The translations under genes were made by a program, and so were the position numbers. From Trema orientale (Eukaryota; Streptophyta; Magnoliopsida; Rosales; Cannabaceae): DNA of 64,000 nt. Within the stretch, counting starts at the first letter, position 1. Each line of letters opens with the position of its first letter. Positions 16,824 through 31,800 of the stretch are shown one piece after another. The stretch is from assembly GCA_002914845.1 (NCBI GenBank), contig JXTC01000003.1:2351261-2415260 (forward strand), read 5' to 3'. The notes below the pieces were generated by a model. The model was not told where the DNA came from. It saw only the letters and a program-made list of their open reading frames with translations, and searched no databases.

Positions 16824-19800
16824 TCACTGAGCTTTCAAAGATTGTAAGATAGGCTGAGGGTCATCAAGAACCCTCGTCGGTTTCCAGTCCGATTCTTCCT
16901 TGCTTTGCCTTAGAGCAACAAAGTGAAGAGCATCGCTTTTGACTTGGTAAATGTGGCATGCCCACGGATAAGAATCCGGAGCTGACCAAACCTTTTGCTC
17001 TTCAAATTCGGTTTCTTCAGCAAGTGATTCAGCCATACAGTACACTGCATTGGGTTCCGGCTCTTCGAAACTTGCGACAGCAATGCATCCAGGAGATACA
17101 TATCCCTCTGGAGCCCGAGGAAGCCATATCGACACTGGTGTTACGTAGTCATCCAAGCAGTTCCGCCATACCTGTCCATTTTTCCTAATGTTTATTTTCC
17201 AATTTACGAAAATAAAGAAGATGGCTAGTTGAAAACTTGAAGCCTTTTAGTAGGATGCTCCATGATTTGATCAAATTCACTGATTACATCATCGTATCTT
17301 AGACAGACATGAGTAATGTTGGCAATTTGAACACAACATTCTAACATGATACGATGATACTAAACATGTACGTTTAGTTAACACGCTTGACATGAAATTA
17401 ACTCGAATTGACATATTTAATTAATTTTTTATCAAAATATATCATGAAATATGAAATAATTATTTCATAAACAATATTTTTTAATGAATTTTTGTAAATA
17501 TATGAAAAAAAATAAACTAATGAGCTAATAAAAAGTGTTGTATAATTGATCTGAATGCCGTGTTTAGTAAACAGGTAATATATGGGTAAACACGAAACCT
17601 ACACGATATAATTGGGTGCACACGAATAATAGGAACTGCAATTTCTCTGCAGACACTAGACTTCTACAGCAAGTGAAAGATGATTTCTGCGAATAAACCG
17701 AGTAATGTGATGCGGAAAAAATAAATCTAACAAGAAGGATGACTTATTTGTAGGCAATAGCTGTCACACAGTCCTAATGCTCTTTTTTCTTTTCTTTTTT
17801 TGTGGTTAATTTAGTAACAACGGTATTAATTTGCAAGTCATATAATTTAGACCGAGGTAATCTGTAATACGTATTTCTCTTATTGATTTATATCTACATA
17901 TGTGAATATTCTTACCAGGTCGTAACCCACTGGAAGAGCAAACAATCTGTCAACGTTACGATAAACAGCAGCAACATTTGGAGGATGGCTGCCAATACGA
18001 GCAATATCCCCTACTGAGACATATCTGAAAGTAAACAAACAGCGTTTAAGTACTAAAACTAATAAAAGCATAAGATAAATCTATACCATAAATAACGGTT
18101 CATGCAACGAGGAAACAGACTAAAATTTTAGACAATCATAAAAGCTGCTATTGGCTGAAACAATTTCTAAAGTTTCTAAAGAAACAGTCTGACACAAATG
18201 TCGAGTTCTCAACAGCCGCAAACAAGTCCATATAGGGTGTAAAAAATAAAAAATAAAAACCTGAAATCAAAGTTTGTAATCATGCAAGCTCATGAAAAAG
18301 TCTAAACTGAAAAGCCTTTCAACAAATGCAGAGGCAAGAAAATGCAGTAAATTACTATTATTCTTTTAAAGAATGCAATTACCCGTCTGGACAAACTGGC
18401 CTCCAAATGCTACACATTCCACCATTTTCCAGGTCCTAAAAGTAAGATAATATGTCAGTTATTACCACAGAAAAATGGGAGGCTCCCCTATAAAGCAGTG
18501 AAAGTAACTGATGACAGGTAAATAAAGTACCTGTTTTTTAGACAATGTGCATCGACTATTTAGTTCTTGTTCACTGCTCCAAATCTTTGAGAAGTTAATA
18601 CTGTGTTTAACAAATCTCCTCTCATCAGATGCCGAACTGAATGATGCTAGCTCTCTCGACCTAATAATAGATTTTGATGACCGCAGTTCTCTCCTATCAG
18701 CTTCACTCCAAGCAAAATGCACGTATCTCTGGCTTGATGGAACCTGAGAAAGGAGAATTGTGAATTTGTGCTGAGAGTTATATCTTCAAAAGAACTTGAG
18801 AAAAGAAAACTATACAAAGCTACCTTCAGAATTAGGCTTTTCATATCAGATTGGTGTGTCTTCCACATCTTATGGACAATCGTACAGATCCTAATAGCTT
18901 GAGGTTCACTTCTTCCCAATTCTTCACCAATACTGCACTTTATAACTCTGACAAACTTTTCTGATCTCCTAAAATTTTTCAGATGGAAGATCAAATGTGA
19001 TGGCTGATCGCAGCCAGCTTTTGCCAATTCCAAAGCCAAAAGCTCGTCCCAAGGCACGTCCCACATAATTTTGCAAGGTTTCTTATCCAACTTGTCTGGA
19101 GCTTGGCACTAAGAAGCAAAAAGTCGCATAATGAAGAGTGATTGTCAAACAAAGAAAAACTTGAAATCAACAATTATGACTCGCTCATGTACCTGAAGCA
19201 GCATTACTCGTTTATTGGTCACTAAAACAATCTTCTGGTGTGGCACAACAAAATGTTCTTCATAATAATCAGACCAGGCAAATTTTGAGGGCTCTTTGAA
19301 TATTTCGGTACACCCAAAGTGTCGACTTGCTTCTGCTAAGTACAGTACCATCTAGGAGCCACAACAGGAAAAACAATTAAAAAAAATTATGTGAAAAGCA
19401 GTCTTAAAATCATAATACCGATATCATGCTGCATTAGCAAACCATGCTAATAATAATAGCAGTGCAACAGTTCTTTTAATAACTCAATATTCTGTACCAT
19501 TAAACCACAAAAAACATTCATTCAACTGTTTCACCATGTAGAATATTATATTTACTGGAGTTAAAATGTAGCCAATGTAAAATTCATATGTGAACGGACG
19601 TTCCATTTTCTGCTATCAGTTTGGTTCCAGCGTCCCCCATCCCCTCCTCTTTTATTTATACATTTATTTTTTAATCCAGCATTTCCTTTATCACGTATCA
19701 AGTAGAGGTACCTGGCCAAGAGCTTCTCTCTCACAATATTCCCTCAATATACAATCTGAATGGACAGCCCTGGGGTTTCTGACTCTTTCAAAGGTGGTCT

Positions 19801-22800
19801 TACTATTCAAAGCCTCCAAGCATCGGGAACAACTCGCACCAATTCCATCAACAGTCAACGAGAAGAAATCTAAAGCCCCGCTCACTGGTTGTGCAAAAAA
19901 TCCTACAAAAGCTTGCCCAAGCCCGTGAGCAAGTCCTAATAGACCATTCTGCCTCGCACTCTCCACAGGCTTTTTTACTACTCCCGACACCCCGAACGCA
20001 ACACCTTGCGCAAGAGCCTCTGTTCCTTGAATTATGCCATCACCCACTCCCGTAATTCTCCTCGACCACACCTGATTCCATCTTAAAGTTAGAGCATGTT
20101 TCAAAATTTATTAATTCATAATATTTTGACTGAGACTAATAAAAAACTTACTTGCTTTGACCGTAACTGCAGAAATTGTCCATCGGTTGAAAGTTCTGCA
20201 AACCCTTTACTGAGGGAAGCTAATGTTGAACTCGTCATACCAAGTACATCTACTGAAAATATCAAATGTAAAGGATTATGGATCAGATCCCTCCAAATTC
20301 GGTTAGCAATAGCAGAACTAATAGAACTTCTCCGCATAAATCTGTCTTTATGCATCACCCTTCTCAGATGCACCTGAATGGAGGGATCAGAATGTCAGTT
20401 ATGGTTTTAAAATAAAGGGGAACAGGCTCTTACTCGTAAAATTATACTTATATCACCTGAAAAAAAAAATGAGACCCTACCTGAATCTTGAATGCATTTC
20501 CAACAGCAGATAGAATAGGGCTCCACACTCCTAGAATCCCATGAGGTCTCTGGGCTGGAGCAGTCTCCAGGGACAATTTCATTCTTACTTCGGAAACATC
20601 TATTAAGCTGAAAGGATCATGTAACAGACTATCATCAATTTATTCACCAAAACCTATTTCGTGCTAACCAGAAGTATACAGAGAAGAAAGTAAATCTAAA
20701 CTCAAACATGTACTTTTTCTCCCCTGCATACAAACATGCTTTTTATGCATGTAGCACACTGCATAGCATGCGAAAGATTTTATGAACATCAACAATTCGT
20801 AATAAAAATGATCTTATTAGTACCTAATGGTACAAATAAATTTGACCTAATGTCATAATTCACATTAAAAGAGAAAAAAAATACAAAGAAACTTAAGGCC
20901 CTTTCGATATTTTGAAACCAACCTTATGATTTATCAGCGTTTGTTAGCATGGTTTTGAATACTGGTTTTAAAATCAGGTTTCACTGATTATGGAAATGGC
21001 TAAAACATCGTTTTCTGGATTTTGCTTTTGTTTTTACGACTTTAATTTTAGACAACAACTCATCAAACACTATCTCAGAAATACAAATTTGTGTTTCTAA
21101 ACAAATTTTTGGATTCAACATTTCTAAATCAAATGTTCAAAACTAGTGATTTAAAATTGAGAACCAAGTACGGCACTTGTTATTCTTTTGAAGGAAGAAA
21201 CAGAGTCATTAACAAAACAAATTTTCAGTGTGATCTACATAGTCTTCTTGACAGATGTTCATACAGCACATAGGTTTTAAGAAAATTTTTAGGTGCTCAA
21301 TATAACAAATCATTTCTCATCTTGCAAGGAAGCAGAAAGAAAACAACTATCAGAGAAACAAAAAGGTAATAAGTTCAAAAAATTGATGCATAAGATGGAA
21401 ATGCTAGAAAATAATTGCATAGTCCTAGAATCGACTATGCATCTATTCAGAGTAAACTGCAAATCCGATAACTATTACAAATCTTTAGCAAGATGCCCTC
21501 TTACAAAAAATAAATGGGTCGAGATACATACCTGATATGTATTTCTGGATCAACTTCTATGACGCTCGAACTCTTAGGAAGACGATCTAAATAAAGATTG
21601 TTGTAGAAGTCCACCAAAGCCCAAATTATTGGTTCATGAATATTAAACCTCCAAGTCCTCTCGGTTACCTACCATGTCAACATAACTTGTATAAATACTT
21701 TGATTGCAAGCTATGCTAGTAGGATTTAATAAACACCTCTCATTGCCCTAAACATTGCAAACTATATTTTACAAAGCATTACCCGTATATAAATGTATGG
21801 GAAGACCTGGATGCCATCAGTATTCTCATTACGCATTGTAATAGTCATCTTGAATACAGGATTGTGCATGCCAGAGACTGCTTCTGGTGCCAACAACACC
21901 GGCATCAAAGTCAGGGGAAGCTGGTTGTCCAGCTGCAAGTGGCCTAGTATGAGCTTGAATCTGGCACAAATGAAAAACAAACACAACTTGTTTTCTTAAT
22001 GCCTCGTATCTAATAAAATGAAAAGAGAGAAGAAAAAAAAAAGTTGTGTTTTCTTAATGCCTCGTATCTAATAAAATAAAAAGAGAGAAGAAAAAAAAAT
22101 GGCCATGGTTAGGTAACAATAATAATAATAAAAAAAATAGTAATAAACAAAATAAGATGTGATTCTTTCTTGTTCAGTAATGAATTGCANAAAAAAAAAA
22201 AAAAAAAAAAGACGAAGGATGCATGGGAACAATGGTGGATTTGAATGTCTGAACTAGTAGGAGGAAGGGTACTTTTATGCTATTGGATTACAAATTCTCC
22301 TAACACTTCGTTAGGAGCTTTGCATGCATTAATTCTTCTTGTGGATTCTTATCTTCTACTTCTCCTTCATGTGTGGGCTTGGACATCGGCCTCTGTGTGC
22401 ATGGACATAGATTGGATAGCTCCAAGCATGAATATTTTAAATGAGAAGCGCGTTAAGTATTAAAGGGTTCAATGCACTGGATAAAAGACTAATTGAATAG
22501 TACAGTTGCAGGGATCTGATACCATGTTAGATTATAAAATCTTCTAAAGGATAAAGTTTTTAAGAGGTAAAAGTTCATAAGTGAAAAAACTTTTACAAAA
22601 TTATCAAAGGATAACATATCATCCATCTTAAACCATGAAAAAATAAAAAAATAAATGAAAAGCAATAAAACAAGTCTTTCCAGCTAAGAACGATCAAAGA
22701 AAATGGAAAATCCTTGAACTCATTAGCTGAATAAGCCTATAATAAAGCTAATAATTTACCCTCTTCTATAAGGACAAAAATATAATACCATAATTATATA

Positions 22801-25800
22801 TATGGAAGACTTCTCAATGGTTACAATTTTTTTGTGACCATAGATGGGTACTTAAAAAAATAGTGATAGCATTAAATTTTTTTGGTCAGCATTAAATTTT
22901 TTTGGCCAACCACCAAACTAATCACAACCGTAGGATATTAGATCTAAGGGCTTAAACCATTGTAACCATCCATGGGTAATTATTGTTGTAACCATTTAAA
23001 CCAAACCCATGTATATATATATATATATATATATAAATAGACACCAATCCAGCAGGTATTTTTCTTTTTTTACCTATCCGTAAGTATCATTTTGACCAAT
23101 GAAAATTTTATAGTAAAAAGTAAGAAAGAGAAATAGCATTAATGACACACATCTTTTCATGCACCTTATTATAGCCATTGATCACCTTTAAATGATGATC
23201 CAGCGGCTAAAAAAAAAAAAAATACCTACACATAGGTAAAAAAGAGGAAAAAAAAAAAACCTACTGGATTGGCAACCTATATATCTTTTACGGAGAACCA
23301 CAATTCGTTTTATATCATAATGCTAAAAATAAAATCGACAATGGTAGAATATAGATTTGTAGACGGTAATCCCTTACCTGCTTGTTGTCCCACCATCATA
23401 GCCAGTCGAATATGTTATGAAAACTCTCTCCAAGTAGATGTAAGAGAGCTCTTTCGGTCTATGGTCTATGATAGAAACCCCTATGACCCCCAACTCAACT
23501 ATAAGTTCAGTAGGTGAAGTATTGTTCTGTATCTTGGTCTGTGTATAAGAGTGTTCCCATTTTCCAGCAAGAGGCAAACACCTAATCTCTTCAGATGAAT
23601 TTGATGCTGAATCCCTGTCATCTGTGAACCAAACAACCTTGATATCAACCATTTCCACAACATGGAATTGTAATCCTAATTCCTCATTCTGTGCAGCATG
23701 TAATCCAACACTCTCCAGATCGAGCTTCCAAACTCCAACACCAGACCCGTTATTGACCTTAGCATCAACAAACTTTTGGCCATATGGATCTTCCCAAGCA
23801 AAATTTGAAGTTGAAAGAGGTTCTATGTGTACCCATGTATCTTCATCAAAACCAGACTGGCGAATACTGATTGTTTTACTTCTTGTCCTATTCTCAACTC
23901 TGCTCAAGAAAAGTTTTATAAGTTGGTCACAATCAACATCGACATACTGCAATCACTTTTGAGCGAACAAAAAAAAGTTTCATAAACACAAACTTTGCAT
24001 CATGAGGAATTTCTTGTGGGAGGGCAGTTGTGATCTGGGAGGTGAACATCTTGTGGCTTGGAATGTAGTTTGTAAGCCTAAGGAGCTCGGAGGTTTGGGT
24101 ATTGGTAATATTCTAGAAAGAAACAAAGCTCTGATAATTATATGGCTGTGGAGGTTTTTGATGGAACAATAATACCTGTGGGTTAAAGTCATTAAAAATA
24201 AGTATGGTCTCAGACCTAATGGGTGGGATTCGAAGGAGGCATTGAGAGTAACATTCAGAAGTCCTTAGAAGTTTATTTCAAGAGGTTATGATGAGTTTAT
24301 TAAGCATGTTAAGTTTAAAGTGGGAAGAGGGTGTAAAATTTGATTTTGGGAGGATTTATGGGTAGGGGACTTACATCTAGCAGAGCGTTTTCCACTTTTG
24401 TACAGATTGGCAATACCTCACAATGAGAGTATTTGTGCATTGACGTTGGAGCCAAATATTAGAAGTGGAGGTCTTGCATGGAACCTAAGATTTATCAGAA
24501 ATTTGAATGATAGGGAGTTAGAACAAGTTTCAGCTTTGATAGTATTATTGGATTATGTTAATCTTTGTGAGGCTGTGGATGATAGGAGTGTATGGAAACT
24601 AGAAGGTTCTAATATGTTCAGTTGCAGATCGATGTTTAAAGAACTAATTTCGATGTTTAAAGAACTAATTTCGAGTGATGGAGTTCGGCCGTTTCAATCT
24701 TGTTCTTTCATTTGGAAAGCTTGTGCCCCACCGAAGGTAAGTTTTTTGTTGGCTTCTAGCCCTGGGAAAGTTGAATACTTACGATGTTCTCCAGAATCAG
24801 AAGCCTTTCTTGGCTATCTCTCCAGCTTAATGTGTGCTTTGTAAACAAGATAATGAATCTACAGATCACTTATTTCTGCATTGTCCTGCGGTCACATCTC
24901 TTTGGTGCATTTCCTAAAGGAGTTCAAAGTTTCCTGGGTATAGCCACATCATTGTAAGGACGTCTTTCAGTAGTTTGATCGAGGGTTCTATGGACCAGGT
25001 ATTCGTAGGAAAAGTTTGTGGAACTGTGCTATTTTGGCTATGTATTGGGCTATTCGGTTGTAAAGGAATAATAGAATCTTGGAATATAAAAAAGTCTGGA
25101 GTCTCTTTGGGAACAAGTTAAATTCTGGGTTGCTCTTTGGATTTTTGACACTAAAGAGTTCAAAAATTTGATGTTTCCGATTTGATTAGGGACTGGAATA
25201 ATTGGCCGTAACCTCAAGATGATATCTCCCCAAAAAAAAAAAAAAAAGAAAGAACAAACTTTGCATCATATGCACAAGCACACACACAATACAAATATCT
25301 ACTCCAGATTAATGCACCTGATAGGACCAGTAGTTGACCCCAGACGAAATACAATAATGAAGCGTGAACCTTCTTCATAGCCCCGAATTTCTGTCCTCAA
25401 GAATGTCCTGGAACCATCCTGCCTCCTTAAAGGAAAGAAAATTGTATCCTCCTTTATGATTTGAACAGGAAATGACCAATTGGTGCCTTCCATTTGGACC
25501 TAGAAATTGAACAAAAGAGATTCTTGAAGATCCAACCGTATAAATTTCAATCCAGAGACAAAAAAGTATTTTCCTTAAAAAGAAAAAAAGAGATTCGTGA
25601 TTGGAAAGAAAAGAAAGATGTTTATTTAAAATCAAGTAGCTCATACAAGATGAATTTGGGAGCCACGTTCACTAGTATTAAGTAAATCACTTAAATAGAC
25701 AATGAATTACTAACAGAGAAAAAGATATTACACTGGACTTTATACATAACATATAACACCAGATATTGAATACATAACACATCGCCTTCTAGCAAGTGGG

Positions 25801-28800
25801 TTATATAAGACAAAACTAATTTGTGACAACAGAAAGATAAGTGGGCAAGACAATGATCAACTATCTGCCCGAAATATATACCTATTTTTGCCTGGATAGG
25901 AATTGACAGAGTTATCAGTGTAAGAACTATCAAAAGGCGACAATAAGTCTCACCAATAATAAAATTACATAATGGAAGCCTAATCCCTTAGAAAATCAGA
26001 AATCATCAAATTCCTGAACTCGTTAGTATTGACTGACCACAAAGCCACCCAAAACTTAATTCCATGCCAATTACCATCTACATCCTCTCCCATTCACAAT
26101 CTTTTTATATTCCTAATAAAAGAATTTTAGTTACACCCAAAGCCAAGCAACTAACAAATTTTTTGTCTCAGGGAAAAAAATATACATAAGAGGATGAACT
26201 TCCATACACAGTAGACAATAATGTAACAAGAATCAATTAACTAACCTGAAGTTTATCAGGTCCGCCTGATTGACGATATGAAAAGGAGACTCTTGAATCT
26301 GATGCACGAAGAACCTTTGGTTCATCTTGACTGCTTAACTTAATCGATATGTCTCGACCAACTCTGTTGGTAAAAGTCGTAAATGGCCGGATGGATATTA
26401 CCTGAAAAGAAGGCAAAGTTAAACACCATAAAAATTTTATGAAATTTTTTTGTACATATAAAGCTACCTTTGTAGGTACAGATGAAAAAGGGCATGATTT
26501 TGTAGTGATGAAAAGCTGCATGCAATTTCCTTCTTCATCAAAAGCAAAGAGATCCAGTGCTCCATCCTGAGGACAGAAAAACAATATTCTTAAACAAATG
26601 ATTCTCGTTTAACTTAATGACTGGCTCCATAATAATTAATTGACATCTACCATGTCACCAAGAGGGGACAGATCTTTAACAGGTCCAAAATGATCCTTGC
26701 CAGATTGAGAAATAGAAACTGCAAGACCCAACAATTTAAACTTCAAAGCCGAAGCGATTGTATGGTCTTCATGCATTTCCTCTTCTACTATTTCCTCAAC
26801 GATAACTTCATTGTTCTTCTTAGAATGAAATGGAACACTGAACTTCCGTGTATGACTTTTTCCTGTTATATCTATAAGCCTACATGTGAGTGAGGGGCAA
26901 CGAGCTATTTCAAACCAATATGGAGCATACACTCTGACGATCTTAGCATGTAGCAGGTGTTCTTTATCAAAATTTTGTTCAAGAATTATTTGAACAATCC
27001 TGAAAAATCATATTAATGCACACATCAAACAACAATGTAAATAATGCTGCATAACATCAGAAAACAAAGAGCATAAGAGATTCAAAATAATTTGTGATTG
27101 ATATTAAAAACCTTCCAGATATTGAGCTTCTCAAACTTATTGTTTTTGATGGATCTTCACTAGGATGAGACAAAAGAACAGCTTCCTGCATAATCAAGAG
27201 GTGAAAAGGTCAAATTCAAAAGATATAGAACAGCACAACCCAGGCAAAATAGGTTGGCATTAAAATCTCACATGCACAGGGAGCCATCCTCTGTTTGGAA
27301 GCAGTGAAAAGAACAAAGGATTTCTTATATCAGCATTATGAACATTCACAGTCTTTCCAGGACCAAATACGCCTCTTGAGCAGACAACAAAATTTCCATT
27401 TGTTAGCATTTCCAGAACAGAAAATTCAGCCATAAGGGGAAGAAAATTGGTGATAGATAGTGGGGATTTGACAACAAGATTCCAATCCTGGATAGGATCA
27501 GAACGAATGTCTTTTGCAATCTCTGTTGCTTGTATGCTTACAGAGAACCAAAATTTCTGGGAACCACTTGAAGATGTTCCACTTATCTCAGTACAGTACA
27601 ACAGTACCTCAGACTCAGAGAGAGATGACACAATTATTCCTTCTGGTAGGTAGGGACAACTCGGATCCTCTGATTGATCAAGCTTATCAACAACAGAATT
27701 CCATGCATATTCAGTGGGATTACTGAGCTTACAGGGCCTTAATCGCAATACATACACTCCAGACTGTGTCAAAGCAGATAGAGGAAGGGGCACAGTATCT
27801 CCAGGTCTCAGAGTCCCAATACAAATTTCTTTCTTGAAATCGATTTGTAAACCTTCTGGGTCACTTGCAGCATTGTTTTCCCTGGAAGCTTGAGAAACAA
27901 GGCATAGCTCAAGTGCAAATTCCGTAGCATTACTCACCGAAACCAAAGATCTAATACTAACATATCTATTTCCATCCTTGACGCTTACTTCACTGGCAAC
28001 AACATCATTCCCCAATCGCCAACAAGCAGCAGGTGCAGCATAGTTCAGCCTAACAGTAGTCCAAGGCCCTTCCTTGCTTGGACTTATCTGAATAAACCCA
28101 GATCTCTGATTGCTAATAGCAGATTGTTCATTGTTCTCAGGTTCAGATCTTGCTGATATAAGTATGCAACACCTCACTCTTCCACATGACTCTCTATAGT
28201 CTTTTCCTTGAATTTCATTCTGCACAAATAGCATTCGGGCAAGGCTCAGTGTTTGAGTTATAGCACGGACATAAGTAGAAAATGAAATTATAAAACTCCA
28301 CCGTGGTTTCTGCTGAGGATAATTCTATCCAGGTCCATTTATTCAAATGATCGTATACATTCGGATTCTCTTCAAAGTTTTGTGCCATCTGATTTAGAGG
28401 AGCTGAAAAGAATCCAACGGGGACACCTGTACATGAAACGAAGTTATGACCCGAAGTCAGTGCATGCAAACCAAATGACAAGATTCAATACGTTGAAGAG
28501 AAAGATCTAAAAGAAAGAATTCTAGAGCACACAAACCATGAATGAAAGAGATACAATCGAGACAAACCACCTATCCCGAAATTATAAAAAAAAAAAAAAA
28601 AAAGAATCAACAAAAGACAAGGGGAGAAAAAAAGAAAAAAGAAATGCAACAAAATCCTCCAAGTATTGTCGCTGAAATCTTCTTCCTTCTTTCTACGTCC
28701 TCTTTTCATAGTTGATGTCATTGCTCATTCTCTTAAAAGCAATGTGCTCCAGGTATTATGCGTATAAGGACTACAGAAGAGGTTTATCTCTGCCTTTCCT

Positions 28801-31800
28801 ATGAAAAGGCGGGCCTAGTATTTTTTGCCCCCATCAAGTCTCCCAGTTAATTATTCATAACCTTTGGATAGGTATAGAGGATTTGAGAAAACATTATTCA
28901 AGCACGAACTTATGACCTACAGTGTGGTTACTCGATGAAAGTTTCTGATCCAATATACTGTAGTCTGTAGAGCCAGCAAACCCTGGGCCCATTTAATCCA
29001 AAAAATATACTGGAGTTACTACAGAATGAGTAAAAGACCTTGGAGAACTGTCTTTAGTTATCTTCTGATCTTGACTTTTGGTCCGAACAATGCAATATCT
29101 AAATTTCAGTACAGTTGTTTTGGTCTAGTGCATATACATAACTATGAGACCGTAAGAGTGCATTTGCACATGCTTTTTTTGCCCAGGCCGAGAAACAAAG
29201 GAGGAGGAGTAAATGTATCATAGTCGGTGATTTTCTTTCGGTTAAGAAAATTTATTTATTTCTTCATATTCCATGGTGCACAGGTATTAATATAATAGCA
29301 ATTTGTTTATCTAGTTTTTCTTTATAAGAACTTACTTTTATTTTTCTCCAATAAGAAACTAGGACAAATTTACTAAAGTGAGAAATCAAATACAATCAGG
29401 AGGACCAAAGATCCTCCCCAAAGATAAACAGACCAAACTATAAAGACTCTCCAACTCAATAACAGCAAGGACAATGGAATATGTTTAAAGCCTTCAAAAC
29501 AAAGGCCCAGGGATAAAACCCCAGTTTCTCCTAAAGAGATTTCTCACCTCAGCCACATGATACGAGATAATCTGCTCTTTTCCAATCAACTTACCCAGAA
29601 AACCCCAACACTGCATAACTCCAACGCACCAAAAGTTTCCAACCCGAACACTCAAGAATAATTTAAAAATTATTCACTGCCTATTGATTTAAAATTAGTA
29701 ATAACCAGACAAGGTGAATATATGATTCAATTAATCTTAGAAACACCATCTTAAAGTCACTGCAAACAAGGTGAATCAGTGCGTCGACTTAAACACCTAC
29801 TTCGCAAACCCCTCACTCCTATAAGAGAGAGAAAAAAAGAGAACGGAGAAGGAACTAAGTGAAAGTGACCAAGTAAGAAATACCTTTCCCTATATCTGTC
29901 ACAATTAACTCCACCGTATAGTGCTCCTGCACAAATTACGATTGAATAATCTCAGGCAGTTGCAAAAGGGAGAAGAAGAGCAGATAAAGACTAAAGGAAA
30001 CATGATGGCAACAAGAAGAAGGCTGCTTTGTGCAGAGGATGCGAAAGTTAGAGAAACAAATGTCCTGATGTCAAGACAAATCTTCAAAATGAAATATGGA
30101 TGTACAGACAGATCAGGAAATTAAGAAGAGTATTAACTAAAGAATGAAGTGTAAATTTAACTAACTATTGGAAACTTGACATGAGTTTAAGCCAAAAAAA
30201 AAAAAAAAAAAAACACAAACACACACACATATTTATATATATATAAAGGAAGAATCTACATAACAAACTGAAATCAGATTGTGCGATTAAGATTAAGCAG
30301 TGAACAGTACTGTTTGAATGACATTATTTCTTAACAGTGAAGATCCAAAGAATTATAAAGTTGATATTGGCAGGTGGACTGGAGGATTACAAATTGACAT
30401 AACTTTCATTATATTTTGTGCAATCAATCGTAAGATATATTAAAGTCTTGAATTTTTATTATGGCCGTGAGATCTCTTTTTCCTTTAAAAAAATAAAAAA
30501 TAAAAAAATTGGATAAGTTAATTGAAACGGCTGCAAGATCACAAAATCCATTACACAGGACGCATTCTTAAAGACAACATATCTGCCGCGAAAGGGGGGA
30601 AAAAGGGACTGTTCTTGGACTTATTCAAGACCTCTAGAACGTCTCTACTACCAATTCCTTCTCCTTTACAAGCATTCCATTTCTCTCCAGCCAAATGCAC
30701 GAGAGAGACAATAAATGCACCAAACACTAACTACGGTCTCCAAAAGACTAGAGATAACCGAATAGAAATAAATTTTAGCTGTCACCGTACATAATATTAG
30801 TAATCTAAGTTTAAGATCCTGTTTAATCATATATTAGGGAATTAAGTGGGATTAATTACATTTTTGTACATTGCGTTTTGACTATTTGTTCAATATACCT
30901 TGTGTTTTGATTATTATCAATATTAACCTTTAGATTCGAAACTTGCAACAAATTTATACCCTCTGAGTCAAATACCAATTTTGACCATTACGTCTACTAA
31001 AATACCCTTTAACACTTTAAGGATATATTCTAAAACTTAATTTGAATTTAAAATCTAATTAAAATTATTCATTAAAAGAACAAATTTTTAAAAAAAATTT
31101 AAAAAAAACAAAAACCTATAAATATTAAATATTATTAATAAACATACTTGTCAATTTTAGATAAGTTTCAAACTTGAACTTCTTTTCAAACACAGTATAT
31201 TTAAAGTTTAAGGGGTATTTTGGTAAACATATTAGTCAAAATTGGTGTTTGACCCAGAGAGGGTATAAATTTGTTACAAGTTCTAAATCCAAAGGTCAAT
31301 GTTGATAATAACCAAAATGCATGGTAAAATCTAAATAAACTGTCAAAATACAAGGTATAAAAATGTAATTTTTCCATTTAAGTAGGACACTAGAACAGAA
31401 GCTTTATTATAAACTTTTTGTGTGTGTGTGTGTTTGTTCCTCCTGTGAGGACAATTTAACTAATTAATGAAACAGAACTTTTTCTTACCAAATAAAAAAA
31501 GATGACACAAGCAGAAATTTACTGCAACTATAATTCACAAAGGTTAGAAATGCAGTGGAACTAAAGGAACTAAAATCATCAGGATAGGACCGTAAAAGTC
31601 AGCTAGTAAAGGGCATGACAGTTTAATGTATGAAAAGTATAACAATATTGAGCGAACAAATTTTTAAAATTACATACCGGAGAATCGACTTTGAAGAAAA
31701 ATACTTCATTCCAATTGACCAATTCTCTCTCGGTAGACAAGGGATCTGAGCTGCTTCCACAAGTGCGTGCACTCTGTTGATGAACCACTGATTCACTAGC

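Noticed and set aside
23900..23946. Upstream extension of the VPS13 exon (start YVDVDCDQLIKLFLSRVEN)
   Set aside because: The previous exon ends with two bases of a codon, so the exon must begin with a single completing base. The acceptor at 23899 gives the conserved GPIRVENRTRSKTISIRQ sequence.
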